This document shows positions 42,684 to 54,047 of a stretch of 64,000 bases of DNA, piece after piece. The position numbers were made by a program, and so were the translations under genes. The stretch comes from Gautieria morchelliformis (taxonomy: Eukaryota; Basidiomycota; Agaricomycetes; Gomphales; Gomphaceae), in the NCBI GenBank assembly GCA_015179125.1, contig WHVA01000424.1:1-64000 (forward strand), given 5' to 3'. The stretch's first letter is position 1. The number at the start of each line of letters is the position of its first letter. The notes under the pieces were generated by a model. The model was not told the origin of the DNA. It saw only the letters and a list, made by a program, of their open reading frames with translations, and made no database searches.

Positions 42684-44114
42684 TGTCATGACCTGTCTAT
42701 TTCCCTTACCCCGCTACCTCTACGTTCCCCCTCGTCACTCCCTAGCATCTTCACCAGAGTTCGCCTCACCCTCCGACCACTCCTCCTTTACGTCCACTCT
42801 ATTCGCTGTTCGCCCCATTCTCTGAGCCGCTATTCGCTGCTCGCACATTTCGCCAGCAGGCACACCATCAAATACGATCAATACCATTTACCCAGCGTGA
42901 TGGTTCATCACTAACCCCATCATCTTCTCAATCCAACCCCTTTGGGTGTTCATATGGCCAAAGTATGTTCGCCGGACGTCCCGTCTGTAGGTCACACTGG
43001 AGGCGTATAAAAACTTTCTGGTCTGAAAAACTGTTCAAAAAACTGTAAAGATACTCCAAATTTTTTTAGTGTTTTTAATGTAAAAAAACTTTAACAAAAT
43101 TTTGTGTTTTTGTTAGAATTTGTTGAGCAAGAAAATTGTAAAAAAGTTTAAAGTTTTTTGCAGGGTTTTTTATTCTTTTTATAAGTTTCTTTGTGAATAC
43201 ACAAAGAAACCCATAAAAAACCCTGAAAAAAACTTTGAATTTTTTTACAATTTTCTTGCTCAACAAATTCTAACAAAAACACAAAATTTTATTATAGTTT
43301 TTTTATATAAAAAACACTAAAAATATTTGGAAAATCTTTACAGTTTTTTCAACAGCTTTTCAGACAAGAAAATTTTATATGCCTGCAGTGTCATGTGGGA
43401 TCAACCCGGTAGACGAAGAGTCCATGCAGGATAGCATGCATGCAGGTCCCAAGATATGGTTTCGTACATAAGTGCCTTCACCACCTTTACTCTCCATCAT
43501 TTCATTTTCACACTCTTCCATCACTCTATTGTATGTTTATTCCATCTACTTAGTATCATGACTGCGCACCCCTATCCAACCCTGACTCACAACGGCCTCT
43601 TTCCTATTCGCTGATACCTTACGAGCATTCAATATAAGTAGTTTACATTTGCATGTATATTCCTCAGTTCAATTATCATACGTCGTCCATCTTGTGCAAA
43701 CTTGACCTCGCTGTGATCATCGTCTTGAGCCTTCTCCTGGAGATTCCTATGTTCAACCAGAAGAGGACTGAGGCATCACTGGTGAGTTCTCATACTTCAT
43801 CTTTGTTACCTTAGCCTTTGAACTATTTTCTGCACTGTTGGCGAAGGGCTCCAAAGGAGCACCTTCGCCAGCGAAGGGACTGTCGCTACTTAGACAGCCC
43901 TTCCGTGACACCTTGCACGTTACACCATCAAGTGCCACGGGCTATTTTCACCACGACTGTAGATAGGGCGAGCTCCATTCGGGCAACCCTCTTATCTTGT
44001 GAACAATTGTTGGTTCACCTATTCGCCGAATGGCATACTTATTTGCACAAGTTATTCGGGCATTCGCTGTGTTCACTAATACACGATATTAATGCCTAAA
44101 AACCATGCTTGACA
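42684..44114 (+). repeat. Long LTR (TGTCATGAC family) carrying a MITE
   Basis: It starts TGTCATGACCTG and ends CCATGCTTGACA. Removing the 396-bp MITE and its 3-bp duplication leaves 1032 bp, the standard length. Left flank GGTAC and right flank CCCTG differ, consistent with its being one end of an element rather than a solo LTR. The GGCGAAGG hairpin is present at about 43840-43871. Confidence 0.9.
42995..43390. mobile_element. Fold-back MITE with CACTG ends, 396 bp
   Basis: The termini are CACTGGAGGCGTATAAAA and the complement of TTTTATATGCCTGCAGTG, and inverted homology continues through nearly the whole element to a small centre near 43190, so each arm is about 190 bp. TCA is duplicated (42992-42994 and 43391-43393). 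CACTG-type ends with a 3-bp duplication suggest the CACTA/EnSpm superfamily, although a PIF/Harbinger-like origin is not excluded. It is AT-rich and has no transposase. Transcripts would form a long hairpin. Confidence 0.85.
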
Positions 44115-44564
44115 CCCTGCACCCCCTTGTGATCCCCTTGTTCCGCATTAGTTACTTACCCCGTATGCCTACCTGATTTCCACTCCTTCCAGAATTTGCT
44201 TAGTACTACCCTATTACCTATTATCTCAGCTCTTTGTATAAAACCCCACATGTATGTCTCCATTTCTGCAATCAGATAATTGACTTCGATACGTGAACTC
44301 CTTCGCACTATCTCCTGTTCTTAGCACAGCAAGTCTTGCAAGCGCTGTCTCTCTCTCTCTGCCTTCGACACTCTGTCTTCCACCTATTCCAACCTCTGTC
44401 CTCTGTCCTCCGACTCTCAGCACTCTCTTCCCAACTTCTGTCTTCTCTGACATCCGGAAGTCAAATCCAAAATACTTAGGATGGTAGTTTATCAGGGGTG
44501 CAACACATAAGTTGAAGCCATTGTCCTTTCTAGTTCTGACCTCCAGGATTTCCGATACATAACA
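44115..44564 (+). repeat. 3' part of a TGTTACGACC-family LTR
   Basis: It matches the 3' two-thirds of the solo LTR at 26231-26921: CAGAATTTGCTTAGTAC, the TATA-like TGTATAAAACC at about 44235, CAGATAAT, ATACTTAGGATG and the terminal CGATACATAACA. The 5' third is missing because the long LTR abuts it. No ORF on either strand is convincing. Confidence 0.8.
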
Positions 44565-44667
44565 GCCATAGGGCATGTTCGCGACCATAACTGATGGTGG
44601 AAGGTAGGCGTGTGACGAGGAGAGGGTATGATACTCTGGGTGAGATCAAGCTTGAAATGAGATGTTT

Positions 44668-45700
44668 GTCATGAATGCCATCTGCAACTCCATATGCAGA
44701 AAGTAGTCATTGCAACCACCACATTGGCTTTTGCTGCTCAACCTTTTCCTGCAGGATCCACAACTCTGCATATAAAATATGCCCCTCTCCCACCCGATCA
44801 GTCTTCTCTTTTACATTCTCAACACAATCCAGGTACCCATCGATGAGAAGAATGAGGCCCTCATTTCACCTATCCAGCCGATTGATGATCATTGGCACCT
44901 TCTCCATGACATGGATGTCTTTATATGGGATGAAGCTCCTATTGCAAACAAAGCTGTCCTTGCCTGTGTAGATGAAACTCTCCCTTGGATAATGGAAAAT
45001 GGGCTACCTTTTGGTGGAGAATTTGTCAGTCTCCTTGGTGACTTTCTACAACCCTGTCCAGTGGTCAGATATGGAGGTCAGTCTCAGATTGTCGATGCTT
45101 CTATACACACTTCAGAATTATGGCAGGATTTTGAAATTCTCCACCTAACCACACCCATTTGCAATGCAAAAGATCCAGAGTTTGCTCACTTTGTCCATGC
45201 CATTGGTGACGGTAAAGGCCCTGAAGTCGCTTTAGACCTCATCCAAACTGTATATGATGCGTCCTCCCTGGTAGACATTGTTTTCCCCTTCCTCATTCTT
45301 TCCTCCCCAGCAGAGTGCTTGACATAGGCTATACTTGCGCCAACAAACTCACAGGTTGACCTATCCAATTCAATACTCATCAACCACCCCCAACATCCTG
45401 GGAAGACATACTTTGCTGCTGACAGCCTCCGTGAAACTGATGATGCCGAAATTCAATCTCCATCACCACAAAGCAGTCTTGACTATGTTGCATGACAACC
45501 TCCACCTGGGCTCCCACTCCATGCCTTGAAAGTCAAGGTCGGGGGTGTATACAGACTCCTTCAAAACTTCCCTATAGATCGAGGCTTGGTCAAAACACTA
45601 GAGTACTTATCACTCAAGTTGGAACAAGAATTGTCACAGTACATAATAATTGCACTAACATACTTTATTCTGTCAACAATTTCCCCTTGCTCCTGCATAG
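44668..45700 (+). pseudogene. Helitron/PIF1-like helicase remnant
   Basis: Blocks in order: KVVIATTTLAFAAQPFPAGS, IQVPIDEKNEAL, DVFIWDEAPIANKAVLACVD (Walker B DEAP), PFGGEFVSLLGDFLQPCPVV (normally GDFRQ), QIVDASIHTSELW, LTTPICNAKDPEFAHFV, then after stops YFAADSLRETDDAE, LDYVA and LKVKVGGVYRLLQNF, and in a shifted frame VLITQVGTRIVTVHNN. This is the C-terminal half of the PIF1-type helicase of fungal Helitrons, which move by rolling-circle replication. The Rep domain and Walker A are missing. Confidence 0.82.
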
Positions 45701-45956
45701 GCAATGACATTCAACAGCTGTCTGGGCCTTACCCTGGATCATATTGGCATGACTGGCATTCTGTTGTGGCCAACTTTATTGTGCAATTTCCAGAATTCAC
45801 CATCATGATCGTGCCAGCATCCATCTAAGTATTTTTCCAGTATTATTTTTTCTATACTACAATTAATGTAACTTACCCTGAAATCTGACTCTAACAAACA
45901 TCCTAGGTTTTCATACACTAAAATCCTGCCTTCCGTGCAACCACTAAACATGATCA

Positions 45957-45986
45957 GCCGGCGCGAAGCGCCGGCGGGTCTTGTAG
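45957..45986 (+). other. Candidate Helitron 3' terminal hairpin
   Basis: GCCGGCGC-GAA-GCGCCGGC is an 8-bp perfect stem with a 3-nt loop, followed by GGGTCTTGTAG. Helitrons end with a GC-rich hairpin about 10 bp before a CTRR terminus. The position, about 260 bp after the helicase remnant and in the same orientation, fits, but CTTG is not a perfect CTRR and no TC 5' end was found. Confidence 0.4.
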
Positions 45987-46560
45987 ACATAATCGAATCA
46001 CACTTATTTCACCTGCTTGCTTTTCGTGAGACAGCGCCTTGCATGCACATCACGGTAATCTTTACGAGCATACCGCTCGTGGCTGGTGGACAGAAACATG
46101 AATACCCAAACTACAAGGGAAGAGCAACAGTATGCTTACCAGATAGTACACTCGAAGATCTTGCCTCGGGTTTTCGCATTGACGTGACGGATCGCATCCT
46201 GTTTCTGCGCAAAGGATTTTCCACTGTAAGATCAATAAGGATGAAAACTCGCAAGGCCTAGGGATTGAGATAGACGTACCAGGTGAGGCATATGAAGGGC
46301 GTCAGCTACTTAAGGTGGATGCGGCGAATATGAGATATGGCCTCTCGCCTCGTGTCGAAGTGACCTTGGTGGGAACAGCTCGGATAGTTACAACGATAGC
46401 GTGTCTGGCCCTCGACTTTGGTCGTGGTGATGTACTCTTTGAGTTCGGGTGTCTTCGTAATGGTGCCAACCGGCATGTAGATGTGTTGGGGATGTCCGGA
46501 AGTGACGGCAGGGGGAATATTCGGACCCAGCTGGCCGGACGCTTGTGAAGAATCACTATG
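45987..46560 (+). pseudogene. Unidentified coding remnant
   Basis: Two plus-strand frames follow each other: MHITVIFTSIPLVAGG...GRATVCLPDSTLEDLASGFRI (to 46258) and, after a frame change, EGRQLLKVDAANMRYGLSP...DFGRGDVLFEFGCLRNGANR (to 46548). Composition is protein-like and the second frame begins as the first ends, so an intron or frameshift may join them. No family is recognised. Confidence 0.35.
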
Positions 46561-49484
46561 AGAAGATGAATGTTTTATACAATAAACCTGGAATAAATAT
46601 TAGAGTTATCTTCTATTCCGGTGAGCTCCTCTGATGTATGCGGTATCAATGATGACTATTGATGTGACAGGATACAACATGCAAGGCTTACCAGCTGAAT
46701 CTTCTTTGTCCAGGCTGGGAGCTGCAGTGAGGGTGATGTGTTTCAGGTCTCGTGCTCTGCCAGCGATAGAATCAAATACCAAAAATGTCCTGGCCGGCAC
46801 TGAAACCGGAGGATCCGATGTCTGGGAGAAAGAATGTGAGGTAAGGTGCTGTGTGTATCTCTGAGATGAATAACCAGATGAGAATGAATCAGCACACTCA
46901 CGAGTATCGTTTGCTGTATGAGAATGATTAACATCTATCACGGCAGCAACACGAGGTGTGAGGGAACATAAGGAAGAGGAGCAACATGTTGAGACGAACC
47001 ATTGGTTAGCCATGGCGCATGCTCGTCCAGAATGAAGTTCAGCTCGTCACTGGCAATGGAGCTCTGGAATGGGTGCATGGATGGTTTTGAATGAGCGGTG
47101 CTGTAATGCTAGTAGACAATGGGGGGGGGGATGAGACGATGATAGGGTGAGCCGTAGGACACAAACATTATATGCCGGGGACTTGTTGCTAAGCCAGCGC
47201 GCCTCCACGTCTGGAGTTACTAGCGGGGGTCGGGGTAGGACCAGGGCGTGCCTGTGTAGGGTGCGTGGGCGCCGAGGCAAGCGTGTGACTCACGGTCCTT
47301 CTCGAAGGGAATTCTGCTTTGAGAGCGTCATGGTTTGGGGAAAGATATAGGTCGCGACTGGGTGCCCAAGGGGCCGGGGCCCCAGGTGCGGGAGATCGCG
47401 TGGGAACATGCAGACGTGGGTTGGGGACAGCGTCAGCACGCCGAAGGAGGGGGCGACGTCGTCGTCGTCGTCGTGTGCGCACCGGGGGGGCGCGTGGAGG
47501 GGTGCAGTGCGCGTAGAGTTGGTGCACGAAGAGGGAGTCGGCGGCGGAGGACGCGGCGACGTCGTCGCGTGCGCACGCAGAGGGCGTGTAGAGGTGGCGG
47601 GCGCGGAGGAGGCGGCGGCGGAGGTGGAGGCGGCGGCGGCGGGGGTCACGTTCCTGGGTGGTGGTAGCCTTGGGGGTGCAAGGGGAGGTGTGTGGGCGGC
47701 AAAGGAAGGATTGAGACGTCCTAGAAAAAGATATTTGTATATTAGCTCAGCCATGTCCCATAGAATGACCAGCCTTAGCTTGTTTATGGGACACGGCCCC
47801 CAGTGACCACACAGTGGGTGCCGGGCATTTCCCGCAATGCGCCAAACCTTGATGGCGATGGCGGGACATGCGCTAAAAATGCAACGCAGGGCGGCTATGG
47901 GGAAGCGCGCGGTCTCACCGAGCCACTGCGGGAAACGCGTCCCTCGCGCCGCTGAAGGAGTTCCTCAGCAGTGCGAGGGACCTCCAGGTGGTGGGCCGGC
48001 GTCCCCTTCGCTAGCGCGGTCGCAGGCTCGCAGCGGTCGTGGCTGGTGCTGACATAAGCAGCTCCCGGCAACGGCCGTCGCGCTGTCTGGCTTGGCAATG
48101 ATCGGTTACGAGTTTGGACCGTGGGAAGTAGGTCCCTGTTCGTATGTCCAAAAACGTGAACAATAGGGATTTCACATGGGTGGATTGGACCAAACATGAC
48201 CTATCAAGAGAAGCCATGTATTCAAGTCAATGAATAGAAGACGAGAAGACAAATGATGAATAGTCGTCTTTGGCGATCCTTCGCTCGCCTGTCGGAGATC
48301 GCATCACATGTCTGAATCCGACTTAATTGGCAATGGAACGACAGTCAGCGTAGTGGACGAACCGCTGTTACGACCATGCTCTCCCTGACGATCTCCGACC
48401 GGCACTATGGCTATACATGGGTATAGGCTCCTCTCTTGACTGTAAGGACGAGACTGATCAAGGTTCAATCTACTTATCCTTCCATTTCCAATTATACAGG
48501 AAAATTAGGCTTAGGACTTCGACGGCGACTCGGGGCGGGGGGAGGGGGAGGTTGGTTCCATGATATTGTGCTCCTAGATATGCTGTGGATGATCAGAATC
48601 CAACAATGTCACCCACGTGTATCAGTCTGCCTGCAGCGCCGCCATATGTATCCCCGCTGTATCTTTCCACCAGACCCTGCCAGGCGTTATCCGACATGGC
48701 GTGAGTATGAAGCTGGAACCTACATGCATCACATGAGCGGGATGCCGGTCGTTTCTTCCCAACAAAGAGCTCAAATGGGCGCTGTGGTTTATGGCGGGTG
48801 GGTGTGTCCATTCATGATTGGGAGTCTGGAGATGGCGTATGCGCCCGGCGTCTAGTACACTAATATCTATTTCTGCAAGTTGCAACGTTCTAGGGTTTGG
48901 GGATACAGTGTCCTGGCGCCCCACGTCCAGTATTAGGGAATCAGCCGCTTAGAACGTTTGTATCTGTCCCAGATCCTGGCACACCCCCTCATCTTGGCGA
49001 CGTGGTTGCAGCGAGATTTACCTTCAAGTACTAGCCTCTTCCTAGAATCATGCTAGCGCGCTGTTTCCAGTACTGTATCGAGATACCCGGCCCCCTTTCC
49101 ACCACGACCCTGCACGATGGAGTTGTCCGCGAGCTGGGGTCCCCGTGGAAGCGCGCTGGCTATCCAAGTGGCCAGCAGATATAAAAATCTTGTCAGACCA
49201 CCCATACTACCGTCCCTTATCTTCCACTTGCTTTCTATTACACCACAAGTGTTCAAAACATTTGTGTCCACCCCGGAGTGTATGGACAGCGACGGGCTGA
49301 ACGTGATGGGAAGCCTGTATGTGTGTCTTACGGTGCACAACATATCCCCCTTCGTCTTTATATTCACTAATGCTCCTGTTCTTCCCCAAACTGGCTTACC
49401 TTATATCTCACTCGATGAACACGCTCGTGAGCATGCTGGTTCGTTCACATCCCGTCATTTATCTCAGAAATACACACAGGAATG
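46561..49484. other. Unassigned, partly GC-rich sequence
   Basis: Several open frames of 60-155 codons occur on both strands, mainly because of GC-rich simple repeats (GTCGTCGTC around 47455-47475 and GGC/GCG triplets 47590-47645). The plus frames at 48436-48855 and 49117-49521 have moderate protein-like composition (for example RRYPTWREYEAGTYMHHMSG) but no motif I know. No repeat boundaries were defined. Confidence 0.35.
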
Positions 49485-49604
49485 TGTGAGCGCAGTGATA
49501 TCTGAGTTCGGAAGAAGATGAGTATGATTCTTCTTCCGAACTCAGCCGCGTACTGTATAGTACGACGGGCGACTAATGCCCTGACTGCATCACGTGATGC
49601 AACA
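49485..49604 (-). repeat. Copia-3 3' LTR, 120 bp
   Basis: It starts TGTTGCATCACG directly after the purine tract and ends ATCACTGCGCTCACA. It contains an inverted repeat, GAGTTCGGAAGAA...TTCTTCCGAACTC, forming a 13-bp stem, and a short CATCACGTGATG palindrome. The latter and the adjacent sequence are absent from the 5' LTR. Confidence 0.75.
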
Positions 49605-49631
49605 CACCCCCTTGATGCAGTCAATCTGCGA

Positions 49632-50405
49632 TCAGAAGAGCCCCATAGCGCGACGGTGCCGTTCTACCGATTCACGAGGTAACGCTTTCGTTAATAAATC
49701 GGCTGGCATATCCTTCGTGGGCACGTATCCGACTTGGATGGCTCTCTGGGCAACTTTCTCCCGCAACCAGAAGTATCGGAGATCCAGATGCTTCATTCGC
49801 CCGTGATGCTCTGGATTTTTGGCGACGGTGAGTGCGGATTTGTTATCGATGTAGAGATGAGATGGCTCCTCAACCCTCGAACCGAGTTCATCGAATAGGC
49901 TTCGTAGCCAGATGATTTCAGTACCGGAGAGGGTCGCTGCCACGAACTCGGCTTCTGTCGTGGATAGGGTAACTATGTTCTGCAGTTTGCTGGCCCAGCT
50001 AACCGTTCCAGTCCCGATCTTGATGAGGAAACCAGATGTTGAGCGACCGTTGTCTGGATTTCCTCCGTGATCGGCGTCCGTCCATGTCCGAAAGGTTTCG
50101 CCTGTGTTATTTGGCGCGAATGTGAGTGCTAGGTCAACCGTCCCTTTTAAATAACGTAGGAGATGTTTTACGGCTGCCCAGTGTGCTGGGTCCAGATTTG
50201 AGTTGAATCGAGCGAGGCATCCAACGGCATAGGCGATGTCAGGGCGAGTGGCAATGGCCAGATAGTTCAGTGCTCCAACTGCGTTCAAGTAAGGTAGGTT
50301 TTGCATTTCTGCTATCTCCTCTGGTGTTGATGGTCCCATTTCTGAGCTTAGGTTTAATCCGGGGCTCATAGGTGTGAATACAGGCCGGCAGTCGGACATG
50401 TGGAA
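49632..50405 (-). pseudogene. Copia-3 RNase H region
   Basis: The frame contains FHMSDCRPVFTPMSPG, YLAIATRPDIAYAVGCLARF, HLLRYLKGTVDLALTF, WTDADHGGNPDNGRSTSGF, SWASKLQNIVTLSTTEAEF and LYIDNKSALTVAKNPEHHGR, ending at 49632. It is separated from RT by a single TGA (50406), where relatives have arginine, so it is otherwise intact. Confidence 0.88.
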
Positions 50406-51977
50406 TCAATCGAGTAGTTCCTCGATGTATTGTTTTTGTGAGAGCTTTAGCGTCTTCTGCAGGCGATCATACTGTACTTCCACACCTAGTAATGATCTTG
50501 TTTCTCCTAAATCCTTCAATTTGAAGACTTCGGCTAGACGGCTTTTGACTCTATCAAGATCGTGTCTCGAATTTGATACCAGGGTGAGGTCATCAACGAA
50601 GACTGGTATAACGATCTTGATGGTCTCGCTTGTCCAGACATAGACACTTGGGTCGGATTTAAGACGTGTGAATCCCATGTTCTCAAGTGCCGATCCGAGC
50701 CGCTCATACCACAGCCTTCCACTTTGCTTTAGTCCGTAGAGTCCCCGCTTGAGCTTGCATACCCAGTCGGCACCCCCTTGATGATATCCTTCTGGTTGTT
50801 CCATATAGATTTGGGCATCGTCGCTTAGGATCCCATTTAGGTATGCATTAGAAATGTCTATGGACTCAATGTACGCTCCCTGAAGTGCCCCTTGCGCCAG
50901 TATCGTCCGCAGGGCTGCCCATCGCGTGGTAGGAGCGAACACCTTGTCGTAGTCGATGCCTGGTCGCTGGGTATAGCCTTTTGCCACCAGACAACTTTTG
51001 TATTTGTCCAGGGAACCGTCTGAGTTGAGTTTAATTCGGAATACCCATCGTGAACCAATGGCTTTTTCTCCAGGTGGCAGTCTCACCAATTCCCATGTCC
51101 CGTTGTCCAAGAGCGCTTGGATTTCTGCGTCTGTGGAATCCTTCCATAATGGTGCGTCAGAGCACCGCATTGCCTCAGCGAATGTTTTCGGGACACGATC
51201 ATCTTTGATGGTTGCATTGAATGCTATCTCAATGGTGTCAGGTGAGATTAATTTTGCTCTGGTGACGTCCAATCCATCGTGTATGAATTCCAGGGCCTGG
51301 ATTATTGAGGCTCTGGCTGCAGCACCCCCTTCAGGCCCTGGATCGTCATGATCGGGAGGTGGTCGTGGTCTGAAGAAGGGGTCATGGAGATACCGGTAGT
51401 CGGGGCAGGCAGGAGCTCTGCTGGAACGGCGGGGTTGCGCAGGAGGTGCGGGTGGAGCGGGGTCTGGAGTTGGAACTGGCGGTTCAGGGGCAGGTGGGGC
51501 TGGGTCTGGAGGAGCTGGTAGATCATGGTCAGGTTGGTCTGAGATAGGAGGAGGTTGGATTTCATGGTGGGCATCTGGTGGGTCTGGGTCAGGTGGTGCA
51601 GCGACCTCATTTGAGAGTAAGACGGGTGTTGATCTGAGCAGACTTTGGGTAGGGTTGTTAGTGGAGAGGCCCGGGAACTCAGTCTCGTTGAAAATAACGT
51701 CGCGGGATATGATAGTGTGCTTTGTGGTGGGATCGAGACAACGCCAACCTTTATATCCATTTTCGAAGCCAATATAGATGCATTTTCGAGATCTAGGCTG
51801 AAGTCCATCCCTTTGATCCTTCTGCACGTGAACATGCGCTGTACAGCCAAAGGTACATAACATTCCCAGATCTGGTTTGTGGCCATGCCAGGCTTCGTAC
51901 GGCGTCATGTCTGGCAGTGCAGAGGTTGGTGTGGCATTGATAATACGGACTAGCAGTTGTAGGGCGTCTCCCCACAT
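50406..51977 (-). pseudogene. Copia-3 integrase C-terminus and reverse transcriptase
   Basis: This 523-codon frame starts in the integrase C-terminal region (INATPTSALPDMTPYEAWHG), passes a Pro/Asp/Ala-rich linker (about 51640-51370), and ends with RT: SRWVFRIKLNSDGS, IDYDKVFAPTTRWAALR, DISNAYLNGILSDD, LYGLKQSGRLWYERL and catalytic FVDD. Apart from TGA stops at each end it is undamaged. Confidence 0.88.
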
Positions 51978-52040
51978 TGATGCTGGCAGACGAGCTTGTT
52001 GCAGTAATGCAATCGTTCCTTCAATAAGAGTGCGGTTGGT

Positions 52041-53819
52041 TCATTCCGAGATTCCATTTTGTTGTGGCGTACCCCTCGTAGTGTGCTCATGGATTATCCC
52101 CTGGTGTTGGAAATGCTCGTCCCATTTCCGGCCTATATATTCCCCTCCTTTGTCGTCCCTGAATCTCCTCACTCGTGATCCTGTTTGGTTTTCGGCAAAC
52201 ACCTCATAGGATCGGTAAGCATCGAAGGCCTCATCCTTTGATTTCAGGAGGTACACACATTGATAGCGTGTATGATCATCTGTGAAAGTTATCCAATATC
52301 GATGACCGGACGGTGTGCACACAGGGAGGGGTCCATGTCCATCGGAGACAACAAGGTCGAGTGGTTTGGATGTACGGCTTTCGCTTCTTTTTGGGAACGG
52401 ATTGCGGTGTTGTTTCGCCGCAATGCATGGTTCACAGATGGGTGGCATGCTTGCCTTGGAGTTTACATGTATTCCACGGGCCATGTCATGTTTTAGAAGT
52501 CTTTCCAAACGGGATGACCCTATGTGTGCAAGTCGCCTGTGTAATAGAGATCGATCTACGATGGGTGACAATGTGGAGAATGCGTATTCTGGGTTAGGGA
52601 TAGTGTTTCCGGTTAGGAAACCAGTTCCGTTTCGCACCGTGGCGCAGAAACGTAACTCTCCATCTTGGACGAATGAGATACGGCTTCGCACAATATTGAC
52701 GGTAAAATTGTGGTGGGTGGTGAGGCGGACAACAGTTAATAGATTATTTTGGAGGGCTGGTACATGTAGGACGTTCGAGAAAATGATGTCCTGTGCCGTT
52801 TTCCCGTCAATTATAGGGGTGAATAGAATCTGTCCCTTTCCGGTTGAATAAACGACTTCATTCGTGGCTAATCGGATGGGTACGTGGTAAGGCTCATAGT
52901 TTCGGAGCCAGTGTCGGTGTGGAGTCATATGACTTGTCGCTCCCATGTCTGTGTTCCAGCGTAAGTTGGCATCGTCGCCATGGGAAGGGAAAGACAGCCG
53001 CAAATTCGCGTTTCCAGCGAGTTCCTGCGTATTTTCGCTCGGGGCGCTCTCTCTGGCTTGGTTTGCGGCCTTCCTCTTGTCATTTCGTGCTGGTCTAAGC
53101 TCTGAGTGAGCGATCCAGCAGCGATCTGCCAGGTGCCCTCGCTTTTTGCATACTGCGCACGTAAGAATAGTACTCTTTTTGCTTCGAGTCGTGGACGGTG
53201 CGGCTACTGTTGAGATCGTAGAAGCCTGACGTTTCAGGTCTTCATTTCGGAACGCTGTGGCCATGGTGGTACGGTCAAGGGTGCTGATCAGGAGGAGGGC
53301 GGACGTGAAGGCTCCATATTCAGCTTGATCGAGTCCCGTAAGCGCCGCGTGTATGCCGATTTCATCGATAATGTTTTGCACGGTTAGGGTATTCGGTGCA
53401 AGGGCTATAAGATCATTTGTAGCAGTGTTAACACGGGTGATATAGTCTATAAGAGATTCGGCGTCATCCTTTCGTACATTTAGCAGTTTTTTCATTGCAT
53501 GGAATCGACTGTTTGCAACTTGCGACCGGTGCGCTGCTCTTAGCATCTTCCACATCTCAATGGGATCGTCCATCATGCCTTCAACGTGGATGTATTGTGT
53601 GGGCAATAAGGATTTTAATAGGATGCCGGCCGCTTCCTCCTTTTTCAGTAGCCATTTCTCAGCCTCTGCTGCGTCGGTTGGCCGTTTGAATTCTTCGGTG
53701 ATAATCCGCCACGCATTGATAGTCATTAGTTCGCCTTGTAGCGCTACCACCCAAACGTTGTAGTTTGTGCTTGAGAGCTTCGTGCTCTTCGTGTGGTTTT
53801 CCGCTTCTGAATCTGACAT
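52041..53819 (-). pseudogene. Copia-3 gag, protease and integrase core
   Basis: The start chosen is the ATG at 53819 (MSDSEAENHTKSTKLSS), just after the 5' LTR. Gag has a UBN2-like region (LKSLLPTQYIHVEGM, AAHRSQVANSRFHAMKKLLN) and a CCHC knuckle (CAVCKKRGHLADRC). The protease motif reads TDMGATSHMTPHRHW; relatives have DTG, and T-to-M is an ACG-to-ATG change. The integrase follows (HRRLAHIGSSRLERLL, CEPCIAAKQHR, VVSDGHGP, DDKGGEY, TPQQNGISE). TGA at 52041 ends it. Confidence 0.87.
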
Positions 53820-53861
53820 GGCGATGATCTCTCCTTCGACTACGGCGCGGGGCCCATAACC

Positions 53862-54047
53862 TGTGAGCGCAGTGATATCTGAGTTCGGAAGAAGATGAGT
53901 ATGATTCTTCTTTATCTCCAAGATACTAACTACTTGCCTGAGTTCGGAAGAAGATGAGTATGATTCTTCTTCCGAACTCAGCCACGTACTGTATCTATAG
54001 TATAAAGTTCTAGGGGGGGCGGTTGTGGGCCTCCCTATATGAAAACA
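53862..54047 (-). repeat. Copia-3 5' LTR, about 186 bp
   Basis: It ends ATCACTGCGCTCACA next to the leader GGTTATGGGCCCC. The GAGTTCGGAAGAA...TTCTTCCGAACTC hairpin is present, with a second partial copy, giving an extra segment of about 62 bp compared with the 3' LTR. A TATA-like ACTTTATACTATAG lies upstream. Its 5' end (TGTTTTCATATAGGG) differs from the 3' LTR start. Confidence 0.7.

Larger units (their letters stand above)
49485..54047 (-). mobile_element. Copia-3 (Ty1/Copia), nearly full length
   Basis: Minus-strand order: 5' LTR (54047-53862), a 42-bp leader, gag, zinc knuckle, protease, integrase, RT, RNase H, polypurine tract GGGGGTG and 3' LTR (49604-49485). A single frame runs from the gag ATG (53819) to 49632, broken only by TGA at 52041 and 50406. 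The two LTRs agree in their 3' halves but not in their 5' halves, and flanking sequences do not form an obvious target duplication. Confidence 0.9.

Noticed and set aside
47189..47806. Ala/Pro-rich minus-strand and Gly/Val-rich plus-strand frames
   Set aside because: They follow GTC and GCG triplet repeats; both strands are open for compositional reasons.
49117..49521. A 134-codon plus-strand frame before the Copia-3 3' LTR
   Set aside because: It runs into the LTR hairpin and has no recognisable motif; not reported as a gene.
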